Of a stretch of DNA of 64,000 nt, positions 50,959 through 60,811 are shown piece after piece. This DNA comes from Nonomuraea cypriaca (GTDB taxonomy: Bacteria; Actinomycetota; Actinomycetes; Streptosporangiales; Streptosporangiaceae), in assembly GCF_015645445.1 (NCBI RefSeq), contig NZ_JADOGI010000002.1:114034-178033 (forward strand), given 5' to 3'. The position numbers were made by a program, and so were the translations under genes. Position 1 is the first letter of the stretch; every line of letters starts with the position of its first letter. The notes below the pieces were generated by a model. It ran no database searches and was not told the DNA's origin. It worked only from the letters and a program-made list of their open reading frames with translations.

Positions 50959-52737
50959 CTACGGGCCGAGGTAGACGTTCGGCGAGAGCCATGCCGGACG
51001 CGGCAGGCCGAAGTGCTGCTCGAGCATCAGCTCGGCCTGGGTGAGCGCGCCGTAGACCCAGCCCTGCCCGGTCGACCACGCCGATCCGCAGATGTAGACG
51101 TTGGCGTCGCGGATCGGGCGGCGCATCCGCGGCATGATCTCCCAGCTCTTCGCCCCCACCTGCCAGAAGTGGTAGGCCGCACCGTACGGGTCCTGCACCC
51201 AGTTCTGGAAGTAGGCCGCTGTCGGGTCGGGGATGCGGGCGCGGCGGCCGTGCAGTTCGCGCAGCTGGCGCTGCGCCTCGTCGACCAGTGTCCCCGGCGC
51301 CGAGGCGTCCATCGGCCGCGGCGGCCGGGGCACCGCCACCGGGGCGAGGCGTTTCGGCCGCGTGAGCAGCTCGTTCCAGAACTCCACGTCGCTGAGGTCG
51401 TTGTAGGAGGCCAGCAGCAGGGCGTTGCGGTTGACGCGGTCGGCCCCGGGCTGGTTCCCCTCGACGCCCCAGTAGTAGGTCTGACGCAGCGGCAGGTCGC
51501 TCACCGAGCGACCGGCGTCCAGACCGAGATCCTCCCACCACGGCCGGTCGTAGGCGAGGAAGAGTTTCGAGGCCGGCCTCGTGACGATCGAGCCGAGGTC
51601 GGACAGGAACCGGCTGCTGGAGAAGAGGAAGGTGTCCGGGTCCAGCAGCTCGATCGAGCGCTGGGGCATCGCCAGAATGACGTGGCGCGCCCGCACCTTG
51701 AGCTGCCTGCCCTGGGGCCACACGGTGAGGGCAAGGGACAGCACCTCCTCGCCGTCGACCGTCTCCCGGTCGATCCGGTGCACCTGGTGGTGGAGGTGGA
51801 CGCTCCCGCCCTCCGCCACGAACCGCCGGACGAGTTCCTCGGGCATCGTCTGGTAGCCGTCGCGCAGGAGCAGGTACTGCGGCGGCGGGGATCCGACGAA
51901 ATCCGCAACCGACGCCTCCATCGCCTCGACGCTGTTGACGTTGGACACCACCGATTCGTAGCCGAAACCGTCGCGGAGGAACGACCACCCCTCTTGCCCT
52001 ATCGCATCGAGCAGCAGATTCCAGAACCCGATGTCGTACAGGCGCCGGCCATCGGCCGACGCCGTCGGCTTGATCCTGTCCCACGCCTGGTGGTTCATCC
52101 CGGCGGCGTTGGGGACGAAGCGCTGGATGATCGACAGGAGCGCGTCGTCCGGCGTCATGCCCCGGATCGCGGCCGGCAGGTCGTAGGGTACGACCCCCGG
52201 GTCGGTGAACTGCCTCATGGTGAAGTGGCGCTGACGCAGGTAGACGAGGTTCTGCGGCTCGTCGACCGGGAAGGGGGCCGTCGGCAACCGGAGATGTCTC
52301 ACCAGGTCGGCCACGACCGGCTGGTTGCTCAGGTAGCGCATCCCGCCGAGCTCGGCGTGCAGATGTGGCATGCCGGGCGGCGTCACCGAGAAGAGGCGGC
52401 CGCCGACGCGCTCGCTGCTCTCGAACAGGCGCACCACGAGCCGGTCGCCGCGCCGCCGCCGCCGGAGCCTCCTCAGCACGCCGCTGCGCCTGGCTTCCGG
52501 GGCGAGCAGCCGCCAGCCCGCGTACGCCCCGGACACCCCGGCGCCGATGACGGCGACGTCGATCACGCCGTCCCTGGCGGGCGCAGAGGCGGCCCGCGCC
52601 GTGGCACCCAGCGCTCCCTCGACGATGGCGGCGGTACCGACCGCGGCGCCCCCCTTGAGCAGATCGCGCCGCGTGGGTCCGCTCCTCGCCGACGGCTTTC
52701 CGGCTTGGATGTCCTTGCTGTGGCTGTGGACGCTCAC
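50959..52737 (-). CDS. Tat-exported flavin-containing amine/amino acid oxidase-like protein
   Basis: GTG 52737 follows GGGGGAG and gives 592 residues. A twin-arginine signal (PTRRDLLKGGAAVGTAA) precedes the FAD Rossmann motif VAVIGAGVSGAYAGWRLL. Then come the amine oxidase segments ESSERVGGRLFSVTPPG and ELGGMRYLSNQPVVADLV, and the C-terminal FAD-contact region VYICGSAWSTGQGWVYGAL. An unusually Arg-rich loop (LRRLRRRRRGDR) sits in the Rossmann domain. It probably oxidises an amine or L-amino acid outside the membrane. Confidence 0.82.
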   Translation of the reverse strand: MSVHSHSKDIQAGKPSARSGPTRRDLLKGGAAVGTAAIVEGALGATARAASAPARDGVIDVAVIGAGVSGAYAGWRLLAPEARRSGVLRRLRRRRRGDRLVVRLFESSERVGGRLFSVTPPGMPHLHAELGGMRYLSNQPVVADLVRHLRLPTAPFPVDEPQNLVYLRQRHFTMRQFTDPGVVPYDLPAAIRGMTPDDALLSIIQRFVPNAAGMNHQAWDRIKPTASADGRRLYDIGFWNLLLDAIGQEGWSFLRDGFGYESVVSNVNSVEAMEASVADFVGSPPPQYLLLRDGYQTMPEELVRRFVAEGGSVHLHHQVHRIDRETVDGEEVLSLALTVWPQGRQLKVRARHVILAMPQRSIELLDPDTFLFSSSRFLSDLGSIVTRPASKLFLAYDRPWWEDLGLDAGRSVSDLPLRQTYYWGVEGNQPGADRVNRNALLLASYNDLSDVEFWNELLTRPKRLAPVAVPRPPRPMDASAPGTLVDEAQRQLRELHGRRARIPDPTAAYFQNWVQDPYGAAYHFWQVGAKSWEIMPRMRRPIRDANVYICGSAWSTGQGWVYGALTQAELMLEQHFGLPRPAWLSPNVYLGP

Positions 52738-52948
52738 GTAACTCCCCCGGCGTGCTTGCACCTGTTCCGCAAGTGGGGGTCGTGGTGATCTTCTATCCGG
52801 TGGCCGTTCTTGTCGAGGCGACACCCCGGCCGAGTCGTTTTGCGTGCAGGTGGCATGGTCCGGACAGCAACATCTGGTGGCCGTCCGGGGGAGACGGGAA
52901 TCGAGGTCTTCGAAACGGCGGGACTGGCTCTGACCGCTCAGGCACCCG

Positions 52949-54547
52949 TCACACCCGCAGAACGGTGACCTGGCGGCCGGACGGTGTGGTCGCCTGCTCG
53001 AAACCGCCTCGTTCCTTCCAGGGTGGGGCCTGGGGGCGCCGGTCGAAGATCACCAGCACGCCGGTGGTGAGGGTGAGGCGGTCCAGATATCGGTCGAGTT
53101 GCGCGAGGCCGTCGGGCGTCGGGTCGTTTTCGTTCGTTCGCCAGACCTTCAGCTCCATGGCCTCCCGCTGCATCAGTCGCTCGCCGTCGGGGCCGGTGTA
53201 GGGCCAGCGGACCAGTACGTCCAGGCGTTTGGTGCCGGCGGCGTACTCCCGGTCGAGCTGGCCGCCACCGTTGACCAGGCGGTGGAGGAAGGCCATGAGG
53301 ATGATCTGGCAGGCGGCCTCGTGGTAGCCCTCCTGCCGGATGAGTACCTCGCCGTGCTCGCGCCAGAACACGACGAACTCCTCCAGCAGACGGTCGAGGT
53401 CGAAACGGCCGTCCGGCAGCACAAAGCTGCGCGGATCGGCCATCACGTACTGTTCCGACGGGTCGCCCAGCACCCGCAGGATGACTTCCCGATAGATCGG
53501 GTTCGCCACCTCCAGCGGGGGTTTCTGCTTGATCAGGCCCAGATCGCGGACGTAGGACAGATCGTCGGAGAAGGTGGCGTCGATGTCGGGGAACGACCCG
53601 GCCACCACGGGCTCCATCACCCGCTTGACCCGGGGCTCGTGCAGCCGAGCGACCAGCGCGTCCAGATGCATGGCCCGCTTCCGGATCAACCGCTCCTTGG
53701 CATCTTCCACCTGCCCGGCGGTGATGGCACTGGTCACGCCCAGCTGGAGGATGATCTCATAGGCGAGGGCGTTGACCAGCCACGGTTGTCCCTGGGTCAG
53801 CTCGAAGACCCGGTCCACCGCGTCCTTGGTGAACGCCTGGCCGGTCGCCTGGGTGTGCTGGTCGTACAGCTCGGTGATCTGGTCGGCGGTGAAGTCGCCC
53901 AGGCGCAGCGACTCGGCGATGATGTTGAACGGGCTGGCCGGATTCGACCGGCCGGGGTCGCCGCCCGAGGCGACCTTGTAGTCGCGCACGTCGCGCAACC
54001 CGCACAGCACCACGGATGTGGGGAACGGATGCCGCTCATGCCGCGCGTTGTGACCGTCGCGGAGCTGGCTGAGGATGCTGACCATGCTGTTGCCCTGCAG
54101 GGCGTCGATCTCGTCGAGGAACAGCACCACCCGGCGCGGGCAGCGGTGGCACCATTCGGTCAGCGCCGCGCTGAACCGGGTGCCCGCCGGCGCCTGTGGC
54201 CAGGGATCCGGCGGCAGCAGTTCGTCCGGCCATCCCGACCGCTTGGCGGCCTCGCGGAGGGACTTCAGCAGAATCTCCTCCGCGGCGGCGTAGTCGTCGC
54301 CGGCCGACTTGGCGCGCTCGCAGGAGAACATCAGAGCGGCGGTGCCGCCTTCGGCGGTCAGTTCGGAGGCCATGGTGCGCAGCGCGGTGGTCTTCCCGGT
54401 CTGCCGGGGCGCGTGCAGCACGAAGTAGCGATCCATCTCGATGAGCTCGCGCGCCTGGGGGAGCCGCTGCATGGGGGGCAGCATGTAGTGGTGCTGGGGA
54501 CCGCACGGGCCGGTGGTGTTGAAGTATCTCGCTCGGGGTGGCTGCAT
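52949..54547 (-). CDS. AAA ATPase with C-terminal PD-(D/E)XK nuclease-like domain
   Basis: ATG 54547 (or GTG 54553) gives about 532 residues. The N-terminal AAA domain has Walker A LHAPRQTGKTTALR, Walker B VVLFLDEIDAL and a sensor-like VVLCGLRDVRDYK. The C-terminal region ends in a nuclease-like core: RLDVLVRWPY (Asp), AMELKVWR (ExK) and TTGVLVIFDRRP. This is the AAA-ATPase-like plus PDDEXK_9 architecture common in bacterial genomes, whose function is unclear; defence or mobile-element links have been proposed. It stands alone. Confidence 0.75.
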   Translation of the reverse strand: MQPPRARYFNTTGPCGPQHHYMLPPMQRLPQARELIEMDRYFVLHAPRQTGKTTALRTMASELTAEGGTAALMFSCERAKSAGDDYAAAEEILLKSLREAAKRSGWPDELLPPDPWPQAPAGTRFSAALTEWCHRCPRRVVLFLDEIDALQGNSMVSILSQLRDGHNARHERHPFPTSVVLCGLRDVRDYKVASGGDPGRSNPASPFNIIAESLRLGDFTADQITELYDQHTQATGQAFTKDAVDRVFELTQGQPWLVNALAYEIILQLGVTSAITAGQVEDAKERLIRKRAMHLDALVARLHEPRVKRVMEPVVAGSFPDIDATFSDDLSYVRDLGLIKQKPPLEVANPIYREVILRVLGDPSEQYVMADPRSFVLPDGRFDLDRLLEEFVVFWREHGEVLIRQEGYHEAACQIILMAFLHRLVNGGGQLDREYAAGTKRLDVLVRWPYTGPDGERLMQREAMELKVWRTNENDPTPDGLAQLDRYLDRLTLTTGVLVIFDRRPQAPPWKERGGFEQATTPSGRQVTVLRV

Positions 54548-54688
54548 GGTCACATTCTGCCATCGCCCTGATCTGAGCGCCTGGATAAGCCATCCCGGAC
54601 GTCGCGCGGGCATCGGAAACCTTCCGCTCAAGGACGGTGTAGTCGCCGTCCTTGTCGCTCCAGCGCAGCCAGGCGGCAGCGGTGAAGC

Positions 54689-55342
54689 TCAGACGCCGGG
54701 CGAAGCGACGTTTGCCGGCCGCCCCGGACGCGATGGCGTCACAGGAGGCGTATCGGCGGCGGGCTCCGCCAGAACGACGCGGCTCGCCCGTGTGGTGACG
54801 GGGGCGAGCGCGGCCAGGAAATCGTCGAAGGCTTGATCGGCTCGTGACACATCACCCGTGGCCTCGATGTCCATGATGAGACCGCGGACGACCGCGAGTA
54901 CGAGAGTGCCGAGTTCGGGACGGCCGATGCTTCGCATGCCGTCCTCGAACGGTTGCAACCAGTCCGTGGTGGCCTCGCGACGAAAGCCCGGCCACAACTG
55001 TTGCTCGGCATTCTCGCGGAGCTTGCCGAACATGCTGAGGTACGGGCGGCCGACCGGGCCGGTCATGACCCGCCAAGCCCGTCGCAGAGTGCTCAGATAG
55101 GGCTCGTCCGGTCGTGGGGACAGCAATTCACCGAAGAAGTCGCGCTGGCGCCGCCGCGCCCGTCCCAGGGTTTCTCGCAGCAGCGCGTCCCGGGTCCCGA
55201 AGTGGTAGATCAGCATCCGGGTCGAGGCGCCGGACGCCGCCGCGAACGGCTCGAGGCGGTCGGGCAGCCCGTGCGTGAGCGCGTGGTCGACGCAGGCGTC
55301 GAGAATCCGGTCGCGAATCTCGGGCTGCTTGTGCCGTCCCAT
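54689..55342 (-). CDS. TetR-family transcriptional regulator
   Basis: ATG 55342 gives 217 residues. The N-terminal HTH reads RDRILDACVDHALTHGL then SGASTRMLIYHFGTRDALL, with YHFGT the usual end of the recognition helix. The ligand-binding domain is all-helical. The gene is divergent from the alpha/beta-hydrolase gene at 55422, and a palindromic sequence lies between them, so it probably represses that gene and itself. Confidence 0.85.
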   Translation of the reverse strand: MGRHKQPEIRDRILDACVDHALTHGLPDRLEPFAAASGASTRMLIYHFGTRDALLRETLGRARRRQRDFFGELLSPRPDEPYLSTLRRAWRVMTGPVGRPYLSMFGKLRENAEQQLWPGFRREATTDWLQPFEDGMRSIGRPELGTLVLAVVRGLIMDIEATGDVSRADQAFDDFLAALAPVTTRASRVVLAEPAADTPPVTPSRPGRPANVASPGV

Positions 55343-55360
55343 CGTCACACTTTTTCACGT

Positions 55361-55382
55361 AACTGACGGTACGTCTACTGTT
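55361..55382. promoter_or_regulatory. Probable TetR operator
   Basis: The core GACG-GTA-CGTC at 55365-55375 is a perfect inverted repeat, and outer AAC (55361) and GTT (55380-55382) extend the symmetry. It lies in the 79-bp divergent region between the TetR and hydrolase genes. Confidence 0.5.
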
Positions 55383-55421
55383 GATCCAAGGGGTCGGGAC
55401 ACCCGAATCAAGGAGGAAGAG

Positions 55422-56120
55422 ATGCGTGTTGTCTTTGTGCACGGGGCGTGCGTTCGTGACGGATCGTGGTGGTGGCACCTGGCCGCCGCGGCCCTGCAGG
55501 AGCGCGGCATCAGCAGCGTTGCCCCCGCGCTGCCGAGCTGTGGCGAGGGCGACCGGCCGGCCGGACCGCAGGGTCCCGGGCTGCCCGAGGACGTCGCCGC
55601 GGTGCGCGCTGTCCTGACCGAGGGGGATGAGCCGATCGTGGTCGTGGCACACAGCTACGGCGGCATCGTCGCCGCCGAGGCGGCGGTGGGCGTCGAGACG
55701 GTGCGTCACCTGATGCTCGTGTCGAGCTACCTGCCCGAGCCCGGCGAGTCGCTGTCGACGTTCGGCGCCGACGCGCCGCCACCGTTCCTGGACTTCGACC
55801 CCGAAGGCGGCACGTTCGGCGCCCGGCCCGAACTGTTCGCCGAGACGTTCGCCCAGGACTGCCCGCCGGACATCGCCCGCGACGCAGCGGCCCTTCTGGT
55901 CCGGCAGACGCTGGCCGTGACCCAGCAGCCCGTACGGGCGGCAGCATGGCACGACCTGCCCACGACGTACGTGGTGTGCACCGAGGACCGAGGCACCCCG
56001 GCGGCGGCGCAGCGCGAATTCTCCCGCCGCGCGGACAAGGTCATCGAGGTGAAGGCGGGCCACCACCCGTTCCTGTCGCAGCCGCAGACCGTCGCCGACA
56101 TCATCGCGAGCCTGTCGTGA
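55422..56120 (+). CDS. Alpha/beta-hydrolase (esterase-like) controlled by TetR
   Basis: ATG 55422 follows AGGAGGAAGA and gives 232 residues. The oxyanion segment is VFVHGACVRDGSWWW, the nucleophile VVVAHSYGGIVAAEA and the catalytic His at VKAGHHPFLSQP. It resembles the EstC-like esterase at 47502 in layout. The divergent TetR suggests induction by a toxic ester or lactone. Substrate unknown. Confidence 0.82.
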   Translation: MRVVFVHGACVRDGSWWWHLAAAALQERGISSVAPALPSCGEGDRPAGPQGPGLPEDVAAVRAVLTEGDEPIVVVAHSYGGIVAAEAAVGVETVRHLMLVSSYLPEPGESLSTFGADAPPPFLDFDPEGGTFGARPELFAETFAQDCPPDIARDAAALLVRQTLAVTQQPVRAAAWHDLPTTYVVCTEDRGTPAAAQREFSRRADKVIEVKAGHHPFLSQPQTVADIIASLS

Positions 56121-56926
56121 CCGGGACAGCGGACCTGGTGCGGCGGCCTTGTAGTGGGCCTGGGCTGGGAGCGCGAAGTCAGGGGGTGTAGCTCTCCACA
56201 GTAACTTGTTGATCTGCGTTTGCTGTCGTGATTGTTGGATCGCGAGACCGGCGTTGTCCGTGGACGCAAGCATGCGAGGCGCTGGTAGCAGTGTTGACCG
56301 CCGCCCTCGTTCCTGCGGGGACTCGCGGGCCGCTGTGTGACCAGGCTCAGAGGCAATCGGCGCTCGATCGCCGCTGGTGTCAACCGCAGCGACGCCCCGG
56401 TCGCCAACTGGGCGATTCCGCCTCGAACGCCGGCGCCACTGCTTTACCGCGATGTCACACCCTGGTGGCCCGTGCCTCATCAAGCGCTTCGGAAGCTCTG
56501 GGCCCAGCGGCGAAGTTCGGTGGCGGCCTCGTCGCGGGTGAGGGAGCCACGTTCCAGGTGAACCTCCTGGAGATGCCGAGCTGTTCGGCTGGCGGGAGAC
56601 CGCGCAATGACCTCTGTCCTGAGCCCGCAACCCAACGCACCGCTCGACGAGGCGGCCCTGCCGGCCCCGGCTGCTTCGTCGTGGCCGGCGACTCACACCA
56701 TCGTGCATGCAATGCGTCAGGCGAACAGCATGGCGCTGAGCTGGGACATGCCAGAAGCTTCAGCGCATGCGGAAGCTCCGCGCGCAAACCCAGGACCGTG
56801 GATCTGCCAACACCGGCGCCAGCGCCGGCTGCCCCGGCTCGGGCCAGCCGCCACGTTCGACGCGGCGCTGACCGGCTTCCTGATGCGCGCCCAACGCAGA
56901 CCTGACCGTACGGCAGGATGGGCGCC
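56121..56926. other. About 800 bp without a supportable gene
   Basis: The plus-strand open frame 56228-56905 has no family-like sequence and poor codon character. On the minus strand near 56475-56600 a short piece (RHLQEVHLERGSLTRDEAAT, then ELRRWAQSFRSA) looks protein-like and may be the C-terminus of a lost gene. Near 56160-56290 there is more AT-containing sequence of uncertain origin. This is probably a decayed or recombined segment. Confidence 0.4.
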
Positions 56927-57388
56927 ATGATGGAGATCAACTTCTTGACCGAATCCGATCGCGCCTGCTGGGAAGTGCTGGCCCGTGGCAAAGACACATA
57001 CTTCAAGGTCGAACGCAGCGACGACGACTACGAACGGACCTGGCGACGCCTGCTCGACGACGAGCAGATACGCGGGATCGCCGCCCGGCTGGACGGCAAA
57101 ATGGTCGGCATCGCGCACTACCTGTTCCACGCCAGTGTCTGGTACGCCGGGAGATGCTATCTGGCGGACTTGTTCGTGGACGCGGAAGTCCGGCGGCGGG
57201 GTATCGCGACGGCAGTGATCGAGTGGGTGGCGCGGGACGCCAAGGAGCACGGCTTCCCAGGTCTCTACTGGAACACGCTGGAAGACGCCCCGGCTCGCGC
57301 GCTGTACGACAAGGTGGGCAAGTTCCACAAGGGGCTCATCCACTACGCCTACCGGCGTGACGCGAACCAGACCTCCACCCAGCGCTGA
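56927..57388 (+). CDS. GNAT-family N-acetyltransferase
   Basis: ATG 56927 follows AGGATGG and gives 153 residues. The acetyl-CoA loop is YLADLFVDAEVRRRGIATAVI (split across beta4/alpha3) and the later GFPGLYWNTLEDAPARALYDKVG is the usual beta5-alpha4 region. This is a standard full-length GNAT. The acceptor is unknown. The gene is isolated between a gene-poor stretch and the kinase-like gene. Confidence 0.85.
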   Translation: MMEINFLTESDRACWEVLARGKDTYFKVERSDDDYERTWRRLLDDEQIRGIAARLDGKMVGIAHYLFHASVWYAGRCYLADLFVDAEVRRRGIATAVIEWVARDAKEHGFPGLYWNTLEDAPARALYDKVGKFHKGLIHYAYRRDANQTSTQR

Positions 57389-57576
57389 GGGGCGACCAGG
57401 GACGCCGTGCGAGTGCCGGTCGATGAAACGCCGCGCATCCAGGAGGCCTGTATCCACCTTGGCCACACGATCTGCGAGCTGGTCGAGGCCACGATCTTTC
57501 CCGCATGTTGATCGCTGCCATACTGGGCTTGCGCCCGCGGGCGTCCAGAAGAACGGCTTCTCAGCTACGTCACCCC

Positions 57577-58728
57577 ATGAGGATCATGCCTTCCCCAGAA
57601 CTCGACCTTTCGCATATCGAGGAACTGCTGAGCCGATCCCTGGGCACGACAGTGTCGATAGCGGATTCCGAGCACGTGACACCGTGGTCGATCTGGCGGT
57701 GCCGGCTGACCGCCCCTTCTGACGGCGACACGATTCCTCAATCCGTCATCGTCAAAATGTTGCGCGACGATCCCAAGGGATTCCGCACCGATCCGCGTCA
57801 GATCGCCACGGAGAGAGCCGCGCTGGAGTTCCTCGAAGAATCGGCCTTCGCCTCGGCCCCCCGGCTGATCGCCAGCGACCTCCGCGACAACCTGCTGGTG
57901 ATGGAAGACCTGCCGTCGAAGCAGTCGCTGGCGGAGCTGACCGAGGAAGCCGGCGCCGAGCGGTCGGTGGCCGGCAGGAGGGCGTTCGCTCGTGCGATCG
58001 GCGACCTTCACGCGCTTTCGGCCGGCCGCGAGGCCATCTTCTATGGCCGGCAGACACGCTATTGTGCCGCCGCTCCGGAGGCCGACCGCCTTCCCGTGCT
58101 CGGGCATCGCTGGGGCGAGACCTCGCAGCGCCTGGCAGAACTCGGCCTGGCGCCCAACGGGCGGGTGGCCGCCGAACTGGCCACGTTGCACGATGTCCTG
58201 GCCGGAGACGACCCGGAGCATCGCAAGCTGGTGGTGCTCACCAACGGTGATCCGGAACCGAACAACTTCCTCGTCGAAGGCGATCATGGATGGATCATCG
58301 ACTTCGAGTTCGCCGGCTATCGGCACGCGTTGACCAACCTCGCGTGGGTGAACGTGCCCGGCCCCATGTGGCTCACGGTCGCCGACCCGTATGCCGAGAC
58401 TCTCGAGACCGACTATCGCAAGGCCGCCGCGGACGTCTCGCCCGGGCTGGCCGACGATCGGGTGTTCGGCCAGGGAATGGCCGCCGCCGGTTTCGCGTCG
58501 GCCTTCCGAGCCCTGAATCGATTCCCGGTCCTGGACGAGCGGCCGCAGGGCCATCGCAGCCGTCCGCAGCTCGTCTCCATTCTGGAGTCGGCCGCCGCCA
58601 CCGCCGACCGGCATCGCTCATTCGCTCAGCTCGCCGCGTGGACGCGCCTGCTGGCTGATCACCTCCGGCGGCGCTGGGCCGACGCCGACCTGGACCTGGC
58701 GACAATCCCGTCCTACACGAGGCGCTGA
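57577..58728 (+). CDS. APH-fold phosphotransferase (aminoglycoside/choline kinase-like)
   Basis: ATG 57577 gives about 383 residues; ATG 57586 is equally plausible and the frame opens at 57505. The kinase-like fold includes LRDNLLVMEDLPSKQSL (hinge), the catalytic loop VLTNGDPEPNNFLV and the metal Asp in WIIDFEFAGYRH. The usual HGD of the catalytic loop is NGD here, so the first residue of the motif is changed. It may phosphorylate a small alcohol or aminoglycoside, or be a related CHK-like kinase. Confidence 0.75.
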   Translation: MRIMPSPELDLSHIEELLSRSLGTTVSIADSEHVTPWSIWRCRLTAPSDGDTIPQSVIVKMLRDDPKGFRTDPRQIATERAALEFLEESAFASAPRLIASDLRDNLLVMEDLPSKQSLAELTEEAGAERSVAGRRAFARAIGDLHALSAGREAIFYGRQTRYCAAAPEADRLPVLGHRWGETSQRLAELGLAPNGRVAAELATLHDVLAGDDPEHRKLVVLTNGDPEPNNFLVEGDHGWIIDFEFAGYRHALTNLAWVNVPGPMWLTVADPYAETLETDYRKAAADVSPGLADDRVFGQGMAAAGFASAFRALNRFPVLDERPQGHRSRPQLVSILESAAATADRHRSFAQLAAWTRLLADHLRRRWADADLDLATIPSYTRR

Positions 58729-59116
58729 ATCTCAATATCCGCGGCGGCCGGGTGTTCAAGTGAATCTCCGGCAGCGGTTGAACGCGGCCGGCAGGTCAGG
58801 AATCGTGGAGTCGTGCCCCTGGGCCGGGCACGACGACGCCTCGCGGAATGACGGATGATTTCGTGTCGTGCCTGCGCAGCCGCATGCGCTCGTTCCGGCC
58901 CGGCACAACCGTCCGTGCTGACCGACCTGAGCTGGCCCGGCGCCGACCGGTCGCCGTTCCTGCGCCCCTTGCGGGAGGCCACCAGTGAGGACCAGCTGTC
59001 CATCAAGATCAACTTGGACGGATTCGAGACTCTGCGATGAGATGTACACCAAGGTCCTGATCAGCCTGCAGCCCACCGGGGCGAGCTGCGTGAGCTGGTG
59101 ACGGCGCACGGCGCCG
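58729..59116. other. Gap without a supportable gene
   Basis: One plus-strand frame reads LTDLSWPGADRSPFLRPLRE then EDQLSIKINLDGFETLR and stops at 59040. It looks protein-like but I cannot name a family, and it lacks a credible start. It may be another fragment belonging to the decayed region that follows. Confidence 0.35.
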
Positions 59117-59820
59117 ATGTGCATGCACCGCGAGCTCAGCTATCTCGGCGAGGTCCCGGCCACGCTGGTCATCACCTGCCTGCGAGCCCCCGAGGAGGGC
59201 GGCGCGACGGCCGTGGCGGACGCGAGCGGCGTGCTGCAGGACCTGCCCGCCGACCTGGTCGCCAGGATCGAGCGGGACGGCTGGATCCTGGAACGCAACC
59301 ACAACGAATACGTCGGCGTCCCGCTGGAACAGGCGTTCGGCAGCGCCGACCGGGCGGTCATCGAGCGGTACGCGGCACACAACGCCGTGGACCTGACCTG
59401 GTCGGACGGTGCCCTGCACACACGCAGCGCCGGCCCGGCGTGGTCCGGCATCCGCTGACGGGACGGGCCTCCCTGTTCAACCAGCTCGCCTTCCTCAACG
59501 AGTGGACCATGGAGCCGGCCGTACGGGACTATCTCAAGCTGGAGTTCTGCGAGGAGGGAGGGCTGCCCTTCAACATGGCGTTCGGCGACGGCGAGCCGCT
59601 GGGGGAGGACCTCGTCACCGAGATCAACGCCGTCTACGATCGCCACACGGTCAGCCCGCCCTGGACAGACGGGGATGTGCTGCTGGTGGACAACATCGCC
59701 GTCGCGCACAACCGCGAGCCTTATCGGGGTGCCCGCGAGATGGTGGTCGCGATGGGGGACCCCGTGACGGTCCAGCCGTACGGCGCCGCGGCGCAAGCAC
59801 CCCGACGAAGGTTAGTACGA
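59117..59820 (+). pseudogene. TauD/TfdA-type Fe(II)/2-oxoglutarate dioxygenase, frameshifted and 5'-truncated
   Basis: The first frame reads MHRELSYLGEVPATLVITCL, RAPEEGGATAVADASGVLQ and DGWILERNHNEYVGVPL, then stops at 59458. A second frame resumes RRPGVVRHPLTGRASLFNQL, LNEWTMEPAVRDYLKLEF and ends with VLLVDNIAVAHNREPYRG, which carries the distal Fe ligand His. The break is at a CACACA run near 59415-59424; removing two bases (CA) restores a continuous frame, pointing to dinucleotide slippage. An in-frame stop at 59099-59101 also removes the N-terminus. MHRE holds the proximal ligand region (HxE). Confidence 0.72.
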
Positions 59821-59894
59821 GTGCCTGCCGTTCGTGCACTGTGCGTTCGTGCGCAGCTCCCTAGTGTTTTCACCATGAAGACACGGGAGGACTT

Positions 59895-60811
59895 ATGCTC
59901 ACGCTGAGGGGCCTGACCAAGCGGTACAGCGACACCACGGCGGTCGCCGACCTGACTCTCGACATCAAACCCGGACGGGTCACCGGCTTCCTCGGCCCCA
60001 ACGGGGCGGGCAAATCCACCACTATGCGGGTGATCCTCGGTCTCGATCGGCCCACGGCAGGCGAGGCGCTGGTCAACGGCCGCCGCTACGAGGAGCTGCG
60101 CTTTCCGGCCTTCGAGGTGGGCGCGTTGCTGGAGGCGGGCTCCGTGCACCCGGGGCGCAGCGCCCGGCACCACCTGCGGGTGCTGGCCCGCACGCACGGC
60201 ATCTCCCACCGCCGGGTCGAGGAGGTCCTGGAGTTCGTGGAGCTGACCGGTGCCGCGAACAAGCGGGCCGGCTCCTTCTCCCTGGGCATGGGCCAGCGGC
60301 TCGGCCTGGCCGCCGCGCTGCTCGGGGACCCGCAGGTGCTGATCCTGGACGAGCCGGTCAACGGACTCGACCCCGACGGTGTGCGCCAGATCCGCGAGCT
60401 CATGCGGTCGCTGGCCGCCGAGGGCCGCACGGTGTTCGTCTCCAGCCACCTGATGTCGGAGATGCAGCTCACGGCCGATCAGATCGTGGTCATCAACCAG
60501 GGCAAGCTCGTCGTCGACGCGCCGGCCGACACCGTGATCAGGAGCAGCTCGGCCGCGATGGTGCGGGTGCAGGTGCCGCGGGAGAGCGACATGCAGGCCC
60601 TGCTGACCCGGCTGTCGATGGAGTCGGTGACCGTCGAACGGATACGACCAGGAGCTGGACATCTGGGGGAGGAGGGTCGAGGAGGTCGGTGACATATGCG
60701 ATGAGCTTCGGGTGCGCCTGCACGGGGCTGTGCACCGTCGAGGGGTCGCTTGAGGAGGCGTTCATGGAGCTCACCGCGGACAAGCACCAGTCGAAGGGGG
60801 CGCGGCGATGA
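59895..60811 (+). pseudogene. ABC-2-type drug transporter ATPase with two C-terminal frameshifts
   Basis: ATG 59895 follows GGGAGG. Residues 1-245 are an intact ABC-2 ATPase: Walker A GFLGPNGAGKSTTMR, signature SFSLGMGQRLGLAAALL, Walker B VLILDEPVNGLDPDG and H-loop FVSSHLMSEM. The first frame stops at 60692 after a false tail. The usual C-terminus continues after one extra base near 60642 (YDQELDIWGRRVEEVGDICD) and again after one extra G near 60742-60745 (SLEEAFMELTADK), ending at 60811 in an ATGA overlap with the permease. The ATP-binding core could still be made; the C-terminal domain is lost. Confidence 0.7.

Noticed and set aside
56228..56905. 225-residue open frame in the gene-poor stretch
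   Set aside because: Composition is random-like, with no signal, motif or ribosome site.
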